Shown here piece by piece: positions 1 to 8,930 of a stretch of DNA of 27,507 nucleotides. The notes under the pieces were generated by a model. The model was not told where the DNA came from, did no database searches, and was given only the letters and a program-made list of their open reading frames with translations. Origin of the DNA: Porogramme epimiltina (lineage: Eukaryota > Basidiomycota > Agaricomycetes > Polyporales > Polyporaceae). The position numbers and the translations under genes were made by a program. Every line of letters begins with the position of its first letter. Within the stretch, counting starts at the first letter, position 1. The stretch lies in NCBI GenBank assembly GCA_900155495.1, contig FTLJ01000899.1, positions 1 to 27,507 on the forward strand, given 5' to 3'.

Positions 1-1660
1 TTGCTGAGGATGAAGTAGAAGGAGAAGTAGTAGAACTTGTCGGGGACGAGGGCGTACTGTCGACGGGGGTAGAGTGCTCAGCGTGGGTTCGCGCAGGGAG
101 GGGGAGGAGCTTACCGTGAGCACAGACGTGATCGCGCATACGCTAACGACGATGCGTGAGCTCTCATATTCTGCGTAGAGGGGACGAGCAGCGCGCGCAC
201 GCACCTCGTCAAAAGCCCCGTATTAACACTATACGTCATCAACACCGAAATAGCCGAGTCCGTGCTACGACCCCACCACCCCATCAGCGTCCACGCCCCA
301 CGCAATGCACAACTCCCGCCCGCACACGCGACACACCTGCGGATGCCCGTCCGGTAGCGCCTGAGCAGCGCGCACTGCGCGGCGGCGACGATGAAGTCGA
401 CCGCGGCCTCGACGCCGAGGCCGGCGTACATGCCCCACTGTGCGCGGTTCGTGTCAGCGCGGCGAGGAGGGGGCGCGGAGGCGGCGAGGGACGTACGGCG
501 AATTGGCTGTTTTGGCTGAAGGAGTCGATCGTGGAGCTGTGCGAGCGTTAGTATGGTCCGGGCGGCGCGTGGAGATCAGCGGGGACGTACAGTTTTGCCG
601 CGAAGACTGGACAGAGGCGGGGAGGGATTCGGTGAGCATAATGGCCGAGATGACCGCTTCACGGAACTTACTGAAGCCGTCAACTGGTGGTAGACTGGTG
701 AGCATACTGTGAAGAAATAAGCGTGTTCTGCGTACTCACCGGGGACGAATATCGAGAGCACGAGCTGGTCGGAGGTGTGAGTCACGCATGGGGAGAAGTT
801 TGAGCTTGGTAGAACGTACGATTATCCCCGGGATTATCCAGTTCTTCTCTCCCACTACACGATAAGGTGAGCGGCGGCCAGACACTAGCCTTTTGCTCGA
901 CTCACGTTTATAGATCCTGTACCCGAAGAATCTGGGTAGTGAGAACCGATTAGTGACACGGTCGCCACGGAGCGACGTCGACTTACGCGCGCACGATAGA
1001 GTTGCTGATGTTCTGCATGTATTTAGAACGTGAGTATGGTGCATGTGCCACGTGAAGGCGGGGGACACTCACAGAAGTAACGATCATAGCCTGAGTATCA
1101 ACGACGGTGAAAATGCAGCTCCGAGATGTTAGAGTCGTGGAATCAACTTACAGGGAGCGGCCTACGAGGATAACATTATGAATGTGCGTGAGAAGTCATG
1201 CTAGAACGGACGCACCATATCGGTTTCTGAATGGCAGCGAGATTGGTGAAGTTGGTGATGCAATACCAGTACAAGGTGGCGACGATAAGGCCACAATGCA
1301 GGGTGTCGAGTATCCTGTCGAGAAAGGGAAAATGAGAACGCTAGCGCGGAGACAGTGTGAAAAGAGCGTCTTTACCACAGTAGCCCGACCTTTACGAGAC
1401 GGTCCTTCAGCCTCTCGCAGGTCGACCGAGGCGTGCAAGAGAACTCACCGAGACGCGAATGAGGAGCGAGTCCTTGAACCGGCTGCGGAAGTACGCGTGC
1501 ACCTGGAGGGACGTAATCCCATACAACCTTAAAGACCAGTCAGCTCAACGTTCAATAAGACAGACAAAAGGAGCGCGCACACGCAGACCGCGACCTGCCC
1601 AAGAAACGCAGCGCCAAGGGTGTCATCGAGGACGACGGTGCCTACCGTCGAGCCAGCCAT
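1..1660 (-). CDS. DUF6534-family seven-helix membrane protein, 3' end cut off by window edge
   Basis: Integral membrane protein of the basidiomycete DUF6534 family, function unknown. Exons on the minus strand: 1581-1660, 1449-1527, 1216-1340, 1152-1161, 1073-1090, 987-1012, 906-931, 820-854, 740-764, 591-606, 497-536, 337-437, 205-264, 115-142 and 56 to beyond base 1. All phases agree. The start is the ATG at 1660, giving MAGSTVGTVVLDDTLGAAFL, the typical N-terminus of this family. Later family landmarks are LYGITSLQ, LDTLH, FFGYRIYK, RTGIR and the signature STDSAISVLMTYSVNTGLLT. About 245 residues are visible; the last helix and C-tail are missing. Exons of 10, 16, 18 and 22-35 nt are unusually small. 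The weakest choices are the acceptor of exon 3 (1340) and the 10-nt exon 4. Family assignment is strong; individual micro-exon borders are inferred. Confidence 0.85.
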
Positions 1661-2667
1661 CGGGGAGCGTGGTGGGCGGAGGAAGAGAAGGCGGGGGCGC
1701 GCGACCGCCTCGTAGTATCACCAGAGGGTCGCGGGGGACAGGGGGCTCGAGGGGCTCGGGCGGACATGGGGTGCGGGGGAGAGGGGTATAACCGCTCCCT
1801 CCCTCCACCCGCGGCGATCACACCGCGGCCGCATCTGCGGCGCCTATCTCGCCCCGGGGCTCTGGGGGCCGCCGCACGTGGCTCGCCGGCCTCCGGTGCA
1901 GCGCGGTCCGGCCCCCGATCGGGCCCGGCGCGTCCCATTGGGTGGCGGGCTTCTGCGGTAGGAGAGTTCCCGTCGTTGAGCGCACTCTGCTCGCGTCGCC
2001 CACCGCGCCGCGCGGCGTCCAAAGTCTGCACCGGCGAGGGCCTATCGCGGGGAGAGCGAGCCCCGGGCGGGCGGCGAGCGGCGACGGAGGGCCGGGGGTC
2101 AAAGGAGCGGTGGTGGGCCATCGCTGCGACGCGGGCCACCGTCCGTGCTTCCACGGCCCGCGTCGTCCAATACGCATCCCCGACGCCCCCCCCCCTGGTC
2201 CATCGTCCACCCATCACCTTCTCCGCACCCTCGCGACGCCCCGCGCCCACCGACCCCTGCGTGCGTCCCCGCGAGCCTTCGATCGTCGCCCCGCGCGAGG
2301 GCCCTCCCTGAGCCCTCTCCCCAGATCCGGTACAGCGTGCAGTCCAATCACCCGTGTATCTCGCCCCGGGTGCGCGGTGCGCGGCCGCGGGCTGTATATA
2401 TGCGCCCGCGCGCGATCGGGGAGGGTGCCGTCATCGACGCCCGTCCGTGAAGCTTGACGGTGTGTTCGCCGGGCGGCCCACGCGCGGGTGGCGGCACACG
2501 GCCCTACATAGGGCTTCCGAGAAGATGAGTACACGAGCGTTAGTCTCGCGCGCGTTCCTCGTTCTGAGCTTGGTATCGTACAACATCTGAGAGCGGCTAC
2601 GCGCGTTCACCCTCCCGTCCATCCGTATACACATAGCGCGCGCCCCGCCCACCACGTGCGTGCTCGC
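1661..2667. other. GC-rich intergenic region with a plus-strand TATA-like site and a 21-codon ORF
   Basis: No convincing gene is seen. Long open frames here are Arg/Pro/Ala-rich and look like by-products of high GC. The left part must hold the promoter of the minus-strand DUF6534 gene; a weak minus-strand TATA-like GGTTATACC lies near 1786-1796. On the plus strand CTGTATATATGC at 2391-2402 is a good TATA match. It lies 130 bases before a 21-codon ORF at 2525-2590 that begins MSTRALVSRAFLVLSL. A CCAAT pentamer lies at 2343-2347. Whether the plus-strand site drives any transcript is unknown. Confidence 0.4.
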
Positions 2668-3599
2668 TCACCCCAAGACCGCCTTAATCCGCTCGACGTC
2701 GATCCGCAGCTGGCGCGTCTCCCTCTCCAGCCACGCCGCGAGCGCCGCGAACGTCGTCGGCGCGGGCTCGCGCAGCTCCGGCGGCGGCCCGCTCAGCGCG
2801 GCCGCGAGCGCGTCCAGGAACTCGCGCCGCCTCGCGTTGGCGTTGAGGTTGAGATCGCGCGGCGACGCGCCGGTAGGCAGCACGAGCTCGTCCTCCGTGC
2901 CTGTGCCCGTGCCCGTGTCTGCGTCCGTGTCCGTGTCCGAGTCTACACCCCAAGTCAGCCCTTCCCCCTCCAGAACACACAACGCGCACTCACCCTCCCC
3001 ACTCCCGCCCTCCCCGTCCTCCGTCTCCCCCTCTCCCTCCTCCTCTGACGCAGACCCGGACCCACTCCCGCGCCCCCGCGCGCGCCTCCGCCGCGCCTTG
3101 CGCTTCTGCGCAAAGTAGCGCCGCACGGCCCCCGCGCTGCACCCCGCGCTGCCCGCGAGCTCCGCGCGCTGCGCCGCGTCCGGCCGCGGCGACGTCGCGT
3201 AGAAGAACGCTGGTGTCGCGCGTGGTGCGTTAGTGGGTGTGCTAGCTGTGAAGATATGAAGGACGCGAAGGCATGAAGGACGCAAAGAGAGGAGGACGCA
3301 CTGCGGAGGACGGCGTACGCGTCGTCGGGGAGGGCGGGGCTGGTGCGGCGCGCGGTGGGCTTCGGGGCTGGGGTCGTGGGTGCGGACGGGGAGCGCGGTT
3401 TGCGCCGGGTGGGGGAGGGCGTGCTTGACCACCGGCGGAGGTGGTCGGGCGTGGTGTGCGTGTGGAATTTCATGTGGATGTCGGAGAGAGGATGCAGGAG
3501 TTGTGTCAAACGAGGTTCATAGATGATGGGTGGAAGGAAGGAAGATGGGGAGAGCGCGGGGAGGTAGAGGTGGGTGGCGAGGCGTTTTTGGTCGACCAT
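2668..3599 (-). CDS. HD-C: compact homeodomain-like protein with altered recognition helix
   Basis: Exons 3302-3599, 2994-3209 and 2668-2942 join in phase to give 262 residues. The first intron (92 nt) splits the homeodomain at the same place and phase as in HD-A and HD-B. The second (51 nt) sits where HD-A and HD-B have intron 4. The homeodomain spans about residues 85-145: AYAVLRTFFYATSPRPD for helix 1, then GCSAGAVRRYFAQKRKARRR for the third helix. There the usual WFxNxR reads YFAQKR: Trp became Tyr and the invariant Asn became Gln. The loop is close to canonical length. Downstream lie a Ser/Glu/Gly acid tract and Asp-Thr/Gly-Thr repeats. The C-terminus (LAAWLERETRQL) matches the C-terminal helix of HD-A and HD-B. 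The start at 3599 is preferred because MVDQK and the later MKFHTHTTPDHLRRW are both conserved in the relic at 8931. Likely nuclear; DNA binding is uncertain. Confidence 0.72.
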
Positions 3600-3660
3600 C
3601 GCGTAGGTTGTGCACGTGTTCTATGTTTACAGGATGGAGACAATGGGGATACGAGGGGCG

Positions 3661-3668
3661 ATTATATG
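3661..3668 (-). promoter_or_regulatory. TATA-like element of HD-C
   Basis: On the minus strand the sequence reads CATATAAT, 62-69 bases upstream of the HD-C ATG. The matching site on the other arm is GATATAAT at 8870-8877, before the HD-C' relic. It lies inside a block conserved in both arms that runs from TTTTTCTCGTT through AAACATAGAA to the ATG. That conservation supports a shared ancestral promoter. Confidence 0.45.
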
Positions 3669-3824
3669 CATCCGTGAATAGCGATTCCGACAACGAGAAA
3701 AACAAACCACGCGTGTATGTTAAAGTTCCTCAATGTACGCTGCAGGTGACGATGCTCATGACGAAGATGAGGATGAAGATAAAAAGCGAAGACAGCAGCA
3801 GCGAGCGCGCCCCACCTCCCAGCT

Positions 3825-5032
3825 TCACACCTCCCGCCCGCCCGCACCCGCACCAGGCGGCCGCGGGAGCACCAACCCGAGATTTGCATACGCCCCACTA
3901 GAGATCCGCTCCAGCAGCGCCGCCGACGCCTCCCTCTCCCCTTGGAGCCACTCCGCCAGCCCCGCGAGCGAGCGCGGCGGCTCGCGCACGGGCGCGTCCG
4001 CGAGCGCCGCCCCGACTGGGATGTGTGCTGCCGCGCCTAGGATGTGTGCTGCCGCGCCTGTCGATGCGCCTCTCTGGTCAGATGGACGGCGCACTCGGGG
4101 GTGCTGCGGGGGGGGAGGGCTTACCGTCGTCTGGGTCCGCTTCGTCGGGGGGCACGGACGTGCGCGAGTCTTCGGTGGGCGTGCGCGTGCCGCCGTCGAA
4201 TATTGGAGAGGGCGGCTGCGAGCCGGAGTCGGACGACGGGGGGACATGCAGAGCTGGTGTTGGGGGCGCCTGGTGGGCTTCTGCTGGAGTGGACGGCACA
4301 GAGTTCGTCGGGGTCGGGTGTCCACTGGCTTCTCCCTGCGGAGGACGTCAACGACTAATATAGATAGCTGCGGCGAGATAAGTGGCCTACCGCTGCGGTA
4401 GCGGCCTCTCCTTGCGCCTGCACCTGCTTCGCCTGCGCATAGGACACGATATCCTGCGCAGACATCTTAGCGCCGAGCTTCTCCGCCCAGATCTCCGCAA
4501 CCTCCAGCGACGGGCTCGGCACGTCCCCCAGCAGGACGTCCAGCTTCGCAGCCACTGCCACGCGTATGCATACAAGTCAGAAACCGCTGTATGCGCCGAA
4601 AATTCGGAAAAAAGACAAAGACTGACCGCTCCCGCCCGCCGCACTCGCCTTCCTCGCCTTCGTGCGCGCGTTCACGAACCACTGGTACACCTTCTGCGGC
4701 GTGTAGAACGCGCACCGCGGGCCCACGCGCCGGATCGCCTCCGCGAGCTCGACGCGCGCGGACTCGGGCGGGTTCGTCGACACCGTGTTGTAATAGTCTA
4801 ATGGATAATGAATTATGAGCGACGTGCGCGGACGCGTCGTCAGAGTCGGCCTACGGCTGCGCTGGGTGTGCTATGGCGACTTACGCTCCATGATGGCGAC
4901 GCCCTCCTTCGGGAGCCGTCTCACCGGCCCTGCGCCCCGACCAGTGGCCGCCGCCGACGTCGACGTGGACGCCTGCGGCCCAGGCGGCTCGGTATAGGCC
5001 ACAAATCTCGGATAAGCGCCACTCGGGTCCAT
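3825..5032 (-). CDS. HD-A: homeodomain protein with enlarged loop before the recognition helix
   Basis: Exons 4885-5032, 4627-4797, 4391-4554, 4125-4335 and 3825-4057 give 308 residues with every phase consistent. The homeodomain is about residues 38-100: RRLPKEGVAIMEHYYN (helix 1), VELAEAIRR (helix 2) and KVYQWFVNARTKARK (helix 3, with the diagnostic WFxNxR). The stretch RVGPRCAFYTP makes the domain about nine residues longer than a 60-residue homeodomain, in the loop between helices 2 and 3. It is followed by LDVLLGDVPSPSLEVAEIWA, a Ser/Pro-rich region with PPSPIFDGG, and a C-terminal helix SLAGLAEWLQGEREASAALL. Introns 1-4 match HD-B in position and phase, and exon 3 is 164 nt in both. Probable nuclear transcription factor. 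It resembles HD1-type fungal mating proteins in the atypical domain but is only about half their usual length. Confidence 0.8.
4019..4060 (-). repeat. 21-bp tandem duplication across the HD-A intron 4 acceptor
   Basis: Two adjacent 21-bp units (4019-4039 and 4040-4060) differ at only one base. The right unit carries the CAG acceptor of intron 4, after which exon 5 starts at 4057. The left unit carries TAG at the equivalent place. On the minus strand both are followed by GCGCGGCAGCACACATCC. Use of the downstream acceptor (exon starting at 4036) would remove exactly seven codons in frame. Confidence 0.8.
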
Positions 5033-5114
5033 GTTTGAGTGGGCGCAGGCGGGGTCGTTGTCGAGGGTTGGATGCGTGCGCCCACAGAGAGACGCGATGA
5101 CGTGGTTTGAGATT

Positions 5115-5186
5115 AACGTGCGATCGCCGCCGTCGTTGCGCGGCCACGAGCCGGCTACGGGGCCCCATCAGACGCGTGACGTAACG
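5115..5186 (-). promoter_or_regulatory. Conserved upstream block of HD-A with a CRE/bZIP-type site
   Basis: Two short blocks are shared, inverted, with the HD-B upstream region. The first is TTACGTCA with flanking CGCG (site at 5177-5184, about 145-152 bases before the HD-A ATG). The second is GGCGATCGCACGTT at 5115-5128. HD-B has the same two blocks in the same order relative to its ATG, at 7385-7392 and 7432-7445. TTACGTCA is the known consensus of ATF/CREB-type bZIP factors. Binding by any particular factor is inferred. Confidence 0.55.
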
Positions 5187-5349
5187 CGCTTTGGAGTGTC
5201 ACATGCCACGCCACGCCGCGCCGCCCGCGCGCGAGCCTGTGTCGCGACGTCGGAAGGCGCCGGCGCGCGCTCTGGCTGCAGGCGGGCGTGGAGCTGGGCC
5301 TGTCTGTGCTTCGATACCGAGAGACAGAGACACGCTGCGTCTGAGGAAT

Positions 5350-5624
5350 GTGGCGGGGGCGCGCGCCCCTCTTGCGCTCCCGCGCGAAGTGCCGCCGCAC
5401 GACGCCCGCGGCACACGGTCACCCCGCGCGCCCCACGTCCGCGCGCGTCAACTTGCCGTACAACAGCGCCAGTGAGTGCCGCGCGGCGTGAGTGGGTGTG
5501 CAGAGGAGGGGATGGGGACCTAGAGGGGGGGCGTACCGCGCAGAGCCTCGTGCGCGTCTTCGGGGCGACCGGGGACTGTGAGCGCGGTGGGGTGCGAGTG
5601 GTGGGTGCGGTGCTTGATGCGCAT
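5350..5624 (-). pseudogene. HD-D: decayed homeodomain gene of the HD-C type
   Basis: An ATG at 5624 opens a 29-codon exon 1 (5537-5624) ending GRPEDAHEALR. This mirrors LPDDAYAVLR of HD-C and has the same phase-1 donor, here GTACGC. The homologous second exon should begin at 5468, with ALLYGKLTRADVGRAG in place of HD-C TFFYATSPRPDAAQ. The expected acceptor AG is GG there (5469-5470 on the plus strand read CC). An in-frame TGA follows at 5419-5421. Beyond it the recognition-helix remnant reads GVVRRHFARERKR, like HD-C GAVRRYFAQKRK. No match to the HD-C acid tract or C-terminal helix is seen further on. A lost splice site plus a stop make a functional product unlikely. Confidence 0.65.
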
Positions 5625-5718
5625 GGTGGTAGCCCGGAGGACAAGGGCGCCAAAATAACTTAAGCGTCAATCAGATGGGCGTCTTCACGGCCGCCTTATT
5701 TTCCTCTACCTGCTCTCC

Positions 5719-7249
5719 ATGTCTCATAGCCATTCTTCCTGCCTCGACGCTGGGACCAGCGCTCCCGGCCCTTCTATGGACATCTCTGAAGAAAGATTCG
5801 TATCCCCCTTTATCAGTCAGTTCTCGTACAACGAGGATGTGTCGAGCGTCATCGCCAACACGGAGCGCTTCACCGACACCTACCTCCGCACTGAAGCTAA
5901 AAAGGCCTTGGAGATCCTCGAAGATCCTGGCTACGAGCTCCAGAATAAACCAGAATGGGTCGTGCGCCTCGAGGGACTGGCAGGGTCCACGCAAGTCTGG
6001 CTCAAGGAGGGCTACACGACGTCTAAGATGCTGAAGGCGCTGTACGACTCTGCGGAGTCCTGCGGGCTCCCTCCGTCCGCGCAGCGATATGTCTCCGCGG
6101 CCGTCTATGCTTCCGCTGTCAGAGCCCGCGCGTCTTCGGAAACTGAGCCCGATGTGCGGGGCGCACTCGCCAATGCGCTCGAGCAGCTCGCGACGACGTG
6201 GGTGGCATATCTATTGTGGCCTTGTAGGTTCATGTGCGAGCTCCGATGCACGGCTGCTCACTCTCGTCCGTCTTTCCCAGTCATCACCACATCGGCCATT
6301 CGACAGTACGAAGATGACATATCAGCGATGGATCTACTCCCAGAGGAAGATACACCGTCGGAGCTCCCGTCTCGTCACAAATTCAAGTCGGACGCGAGTC
6401 CTTTCCCGTTGACCCGTTGCCTCATGGTCATGTGCTCAGTATGGATGTCTAGGTCACACGTCGCGAAAACTACACCTGTTGCCTCACAGGATATCTCGAC
6501 GAGGACGCTCCAAAGGAGCACCTACACAAGCTTCCAACGGAAGACCAGGCGTTTACCATAACGGATGCCGCCTATATTTTCAAGCGTGCGGCGGCTGTGT
6601 GGGACGAAGCTGACAAAACCGAGGCGAAGGTGCGTCGACTCGCATGGTGACTGTGCGCGGAGGTGGGCTGGGATCTCGTCGCTCACACGCCATAGACAGC
6701 GTCCAGGCGCGCGACATACGACATCCTCAGGCACTACTGTGGACTGGAGGGGCCGCTGGACAGCGTTATCGACTCCCCTGAGAACGGCATATGCCTGGAA
6801 CTCTCTTCGCACCGTCGATTCGACGAGTTCAAATGGTGCCTGAAGCCCACAGAGGTACGTCCTCCTCCCCGCGCCGGTCGTCGCAGCCTGACAATCACCG
6901 ACAGACCGAAGACACATACGAGTTCTGCCTCATGCCCAGCTACCACCCGCAAGCGCGCCCACGTCCATCCGAAGGCCACACGCACATCACCTTCACCGAC
7001 CACAGCGCGCCAAGCGTCGCGCTCCCGCGCCAGGACCTCCTGCGGCTGCACGCCGTGCTCGCGCACGTGCTGCACCTCAGCGGCGCGATGCGCGTCTTGC
7101 AGCTCGCGGGCGACGACGGGCGCGGCGGGGGGCCGTGCGTCGGCGCGGGCCCGTTCGGGGCGGACTTTATGGAGAGGGTGGTGCGGGGCGCGGCGTGGAA
7201 CGGGGCGGAGCCGGCGACGTCGCGCTCAGGCGTGGCGGGTGCTTCGTGA
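5719..7249 (+). CDS. HNH_2-type nuclease-like protein, probably disabled by an in-frame TAG
   Basis: Family: the fungal HNH_2 endonuclease-like group (PF13391 type), expanded in basidiomycetes. Exons 5719-6223, 6281-6386, 6440-6629, 6696-6854 and 6905-7249 sum to 435 codons with consistent phases. Landmarks are LLWPF across intron 1, RRENYTCCLTG (the CxxTG core, about residues 211-221), DAAYIFKRA (246-254), then LDSVIDSPENGICLELSSHR and FDEFKWCLKPTE. The family normally has AAHI, so the first catalytic His is Tyr249 here; the later N and H are kept. With the only phase-compatible intron 2 (6387-6439) exon 3 opens ATG GAT GTC TAG, an in-frame stop at 6450-6452 just before VTRREN. I tested other GT donors and AG acceptors nearby and none restored the frame. 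Both changes fit C-to-T transitions. It diverges from the HD-D relic across about 95 bp and lies between the two HD arms. Confidence 0.65.
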
Positions 7250-7384
7250 CGAGGACGTGCCGTGTGTCAAGCGGGTCCCTCTCTGTATCTGGCTCCGATA
7301 ATGAGGCCTGAGGTGCAGACCCAGCTTTAAGTACTGCGACGAGCTATGCCTTGGAAAGCGTGCAGCTCGTGACGTGAAAACGCG

Positions 7385-7445
7385 TTACGTCACGCGTTGG
7401 ATGGGTCCGCAGGGTGCCGCGCGACGGCGACGGCGATCGCACGTT
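7385..7445 (+). promoter_or_regulatory. Conserved upstream block of HD-B with a CRE/bZIP-type site
   Basis: TTACGTCA at 7385-7392 (within GCGTTACGTCACGCG) lies about 165-172 bases before the HD-B ATG. GGCGATCGCACGTT lies at 7432-7445 and contains the palindrome GCGATCGC. Both match the HD-A upstream region (5115-5186) in the same order and strand relative to the gene. A second half-site, GTGACGTG, lies just upstream at 7369-7376. Confidence 0.55.
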
Positions 7446-7556
7446 CCTCCCGAGTCCCGACCACACCACCGCGCCACTCAGTCGCGCACACGTCCAAGCC
7501 GCAGGACGCCCCCAATCACAGTGCACAGTGTCGACGCAGACTCGAGCCCGCCTGAG

Positions 7557-8722
7557 ATGAACGCGATTGCCGCTTATGACACGTACGCGTCACAGGCGTC
7601 GTCCGCCACCGTCGGTCAGGGGCGGTGGAGACGTCTCCCGAAAGAGGGCGTCGCCGTCCTCGAGCGTAAGTGGCGCGGCGTGCCCCCTCCTCTCAGCGCG
7701 GCCGCATATATGCTAACGATGCGTCCGCCGCCTTGTCATTAGACTTCTACAACAACGTGTCGACGCACCCCTCGGAGGCCGAGCGTGTCGAGCTGGCAGA
7801 GGCGGTCCGGCGCATCCCCAGGTGCGACTTCTACACGCCCCAGAAGGTGTACAACTGGTTCTTGAACTCGCGGACGCGGGCGAAGCGGGCGGGCCCGGCG
7901 GGCACTATACCGAGCGGCGGCGGTGCGTGTCTTTCTCGGCACATACACCCACTCTGCCAGTCGACGCGCGACCGGTTCTGACTGGGGTGTATGGCAGTGG
8001 TGGCGAAGCTGGACGTCCTGCTGGGCGAGGTGCCGAACCCGTCTCTAGAGGTTGCAGAGATCTGGGCGGAGTGCCTGGGCACTGGGACGTCTGCGCAGGA
8101 CATCGTATCCTACGCGCATGCCAGACGGTCGCTGGCGCGGGGAGACGCCGCTACCGCAGCGGTGCGTTTCCCATTCCACTGCAGCTGTTCGTATTGACAC
8201 CCTCCGCAGGTGAAAGAAGCCGGTGGAAGCGCCACCCCAGCGCAGAGTCAGCGGGCACCCACGCCCACACCCACGCCGTCGCCGAAGCTTGAGCCTGCCC
8301 GTCTCGACCTCGTGTCCTCCGACTCCGGCTCGCAGCCTCCCTCTCCGATATTCGACGGGGGGACGGGGACGCCCACAGAAGACTCGCGCACGTCGGTGCC
8401 CCCCGAGGACGCGGACCAGGAACTCGGTCAGTCCGCGTTCCAGCACATTTGTGGACGTCGTATGCTGATCAGAGACCTATCGACAGGGGCAGCAGCAGCG
8501 GTCCCGGAAGTGGGGGAGCTCGCACGGCGGCTGGCGGGCGTGCTCTCGCACGAGACTCCTCCCGATCCCGAGGCGGTGCCGCACTCGCTCGCTGGGCTGG
8601 CTGAGTGGCTCGGGGGGGAAACGGCTGCGTCGGCTGCGCTGTTGGAGCGGATATCCAGCGGAGTGTATGCGCATCTGGGCTTGGTCCTTCCGCGTCCGCC
8701 GGGTGCGGCCGTGAACGAATAG
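7557..8722 (+). CDS. HD-B: homeodomain protein, paralogue of HD-A
   Basis: Exons 7557-7665, 7743-7922, 7998-8161, 8210-8426 and 8487-8722 give 301 residues, all phases consistent. The homeodomain is about residues 24-86: RRLPKEGVAVLEHFYN, VELAEAVRR and KVYNWFLNSRTRAKR. WFxNxR is intact, and the enlarged loop RIPRCDFYTP is like that of HD-A. Next come LDVLLGEVPNPSLEVAEIWA, a Ser/Pro-rich segment with SGSQPPSPIFDGG, and the C-terminal helix LAGLAEWLGGETAASAALLE. Intron 4 (8427-8486, 60 nt) has no effect on frame; I call it because HD-A has an intron at the same site. The N-terminal 23 residues differ from HD-A except for an Ala/Tyr-rich start. Probable nuclear DNA-binding regulator. It is the intact right-arm counterpart of HD-A and is transcribed away from it. 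Confidence 0.8.
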
Positions 8723-8869
8723 GAATATTGATATTGTACGCACGCTATAGCTCTGGCCCGCTCACCCACCCTCATCCTTATCATGGACATTATCAATTCT
8801 GGAGTACACTTAACGATTGTATCATGCACGTGGGATTTATTTTTCCTCGTTAATCGCTATTCATGGAGG

Positions 8870-8877
8870 GATATAAT
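8870..8877 (+). promoter_or_regulatory. TATA-like element upstream of the HD-C' relic
   Basis: GATATAAT lies 54-61 bases before the ATG at 8931. It sits in a stretch (about 8840-8930) recognisably homologous, inverted, to the HD-C upstream region (3600-3695). Shared features are TTTTTCCTCGTTAATCGCTATTC, here matched as TTTTTCTCGTT...TCGCTATTC, and AAACATAGAA. The promoter outlived the gene it served. Confidence 0.35.
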
Positions 8878-8930
8878 TGCGCCTCGTTCTCCCACTGTCC
8901 GCATACCTGCAAACATAGAAAACGTGCGCG

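Noticed and set aside
1766..2457. Long overlapping plus- and minus-strand open frames of 130-200 codons
   Set aside because: Arg/Pro/Ala/Gly-rich in all frames, no motif, no splice pattern; expected by chance in DNA of this GC content.
6408..6452. 45-nt intron ending at TAG 6450-6452 in the HNH_2 gene, which would hide the stop
   Set aside because: Phase test fails: no GT donor in exon 2 pairs with this acceptor to give the VTRRENYTCC frame.
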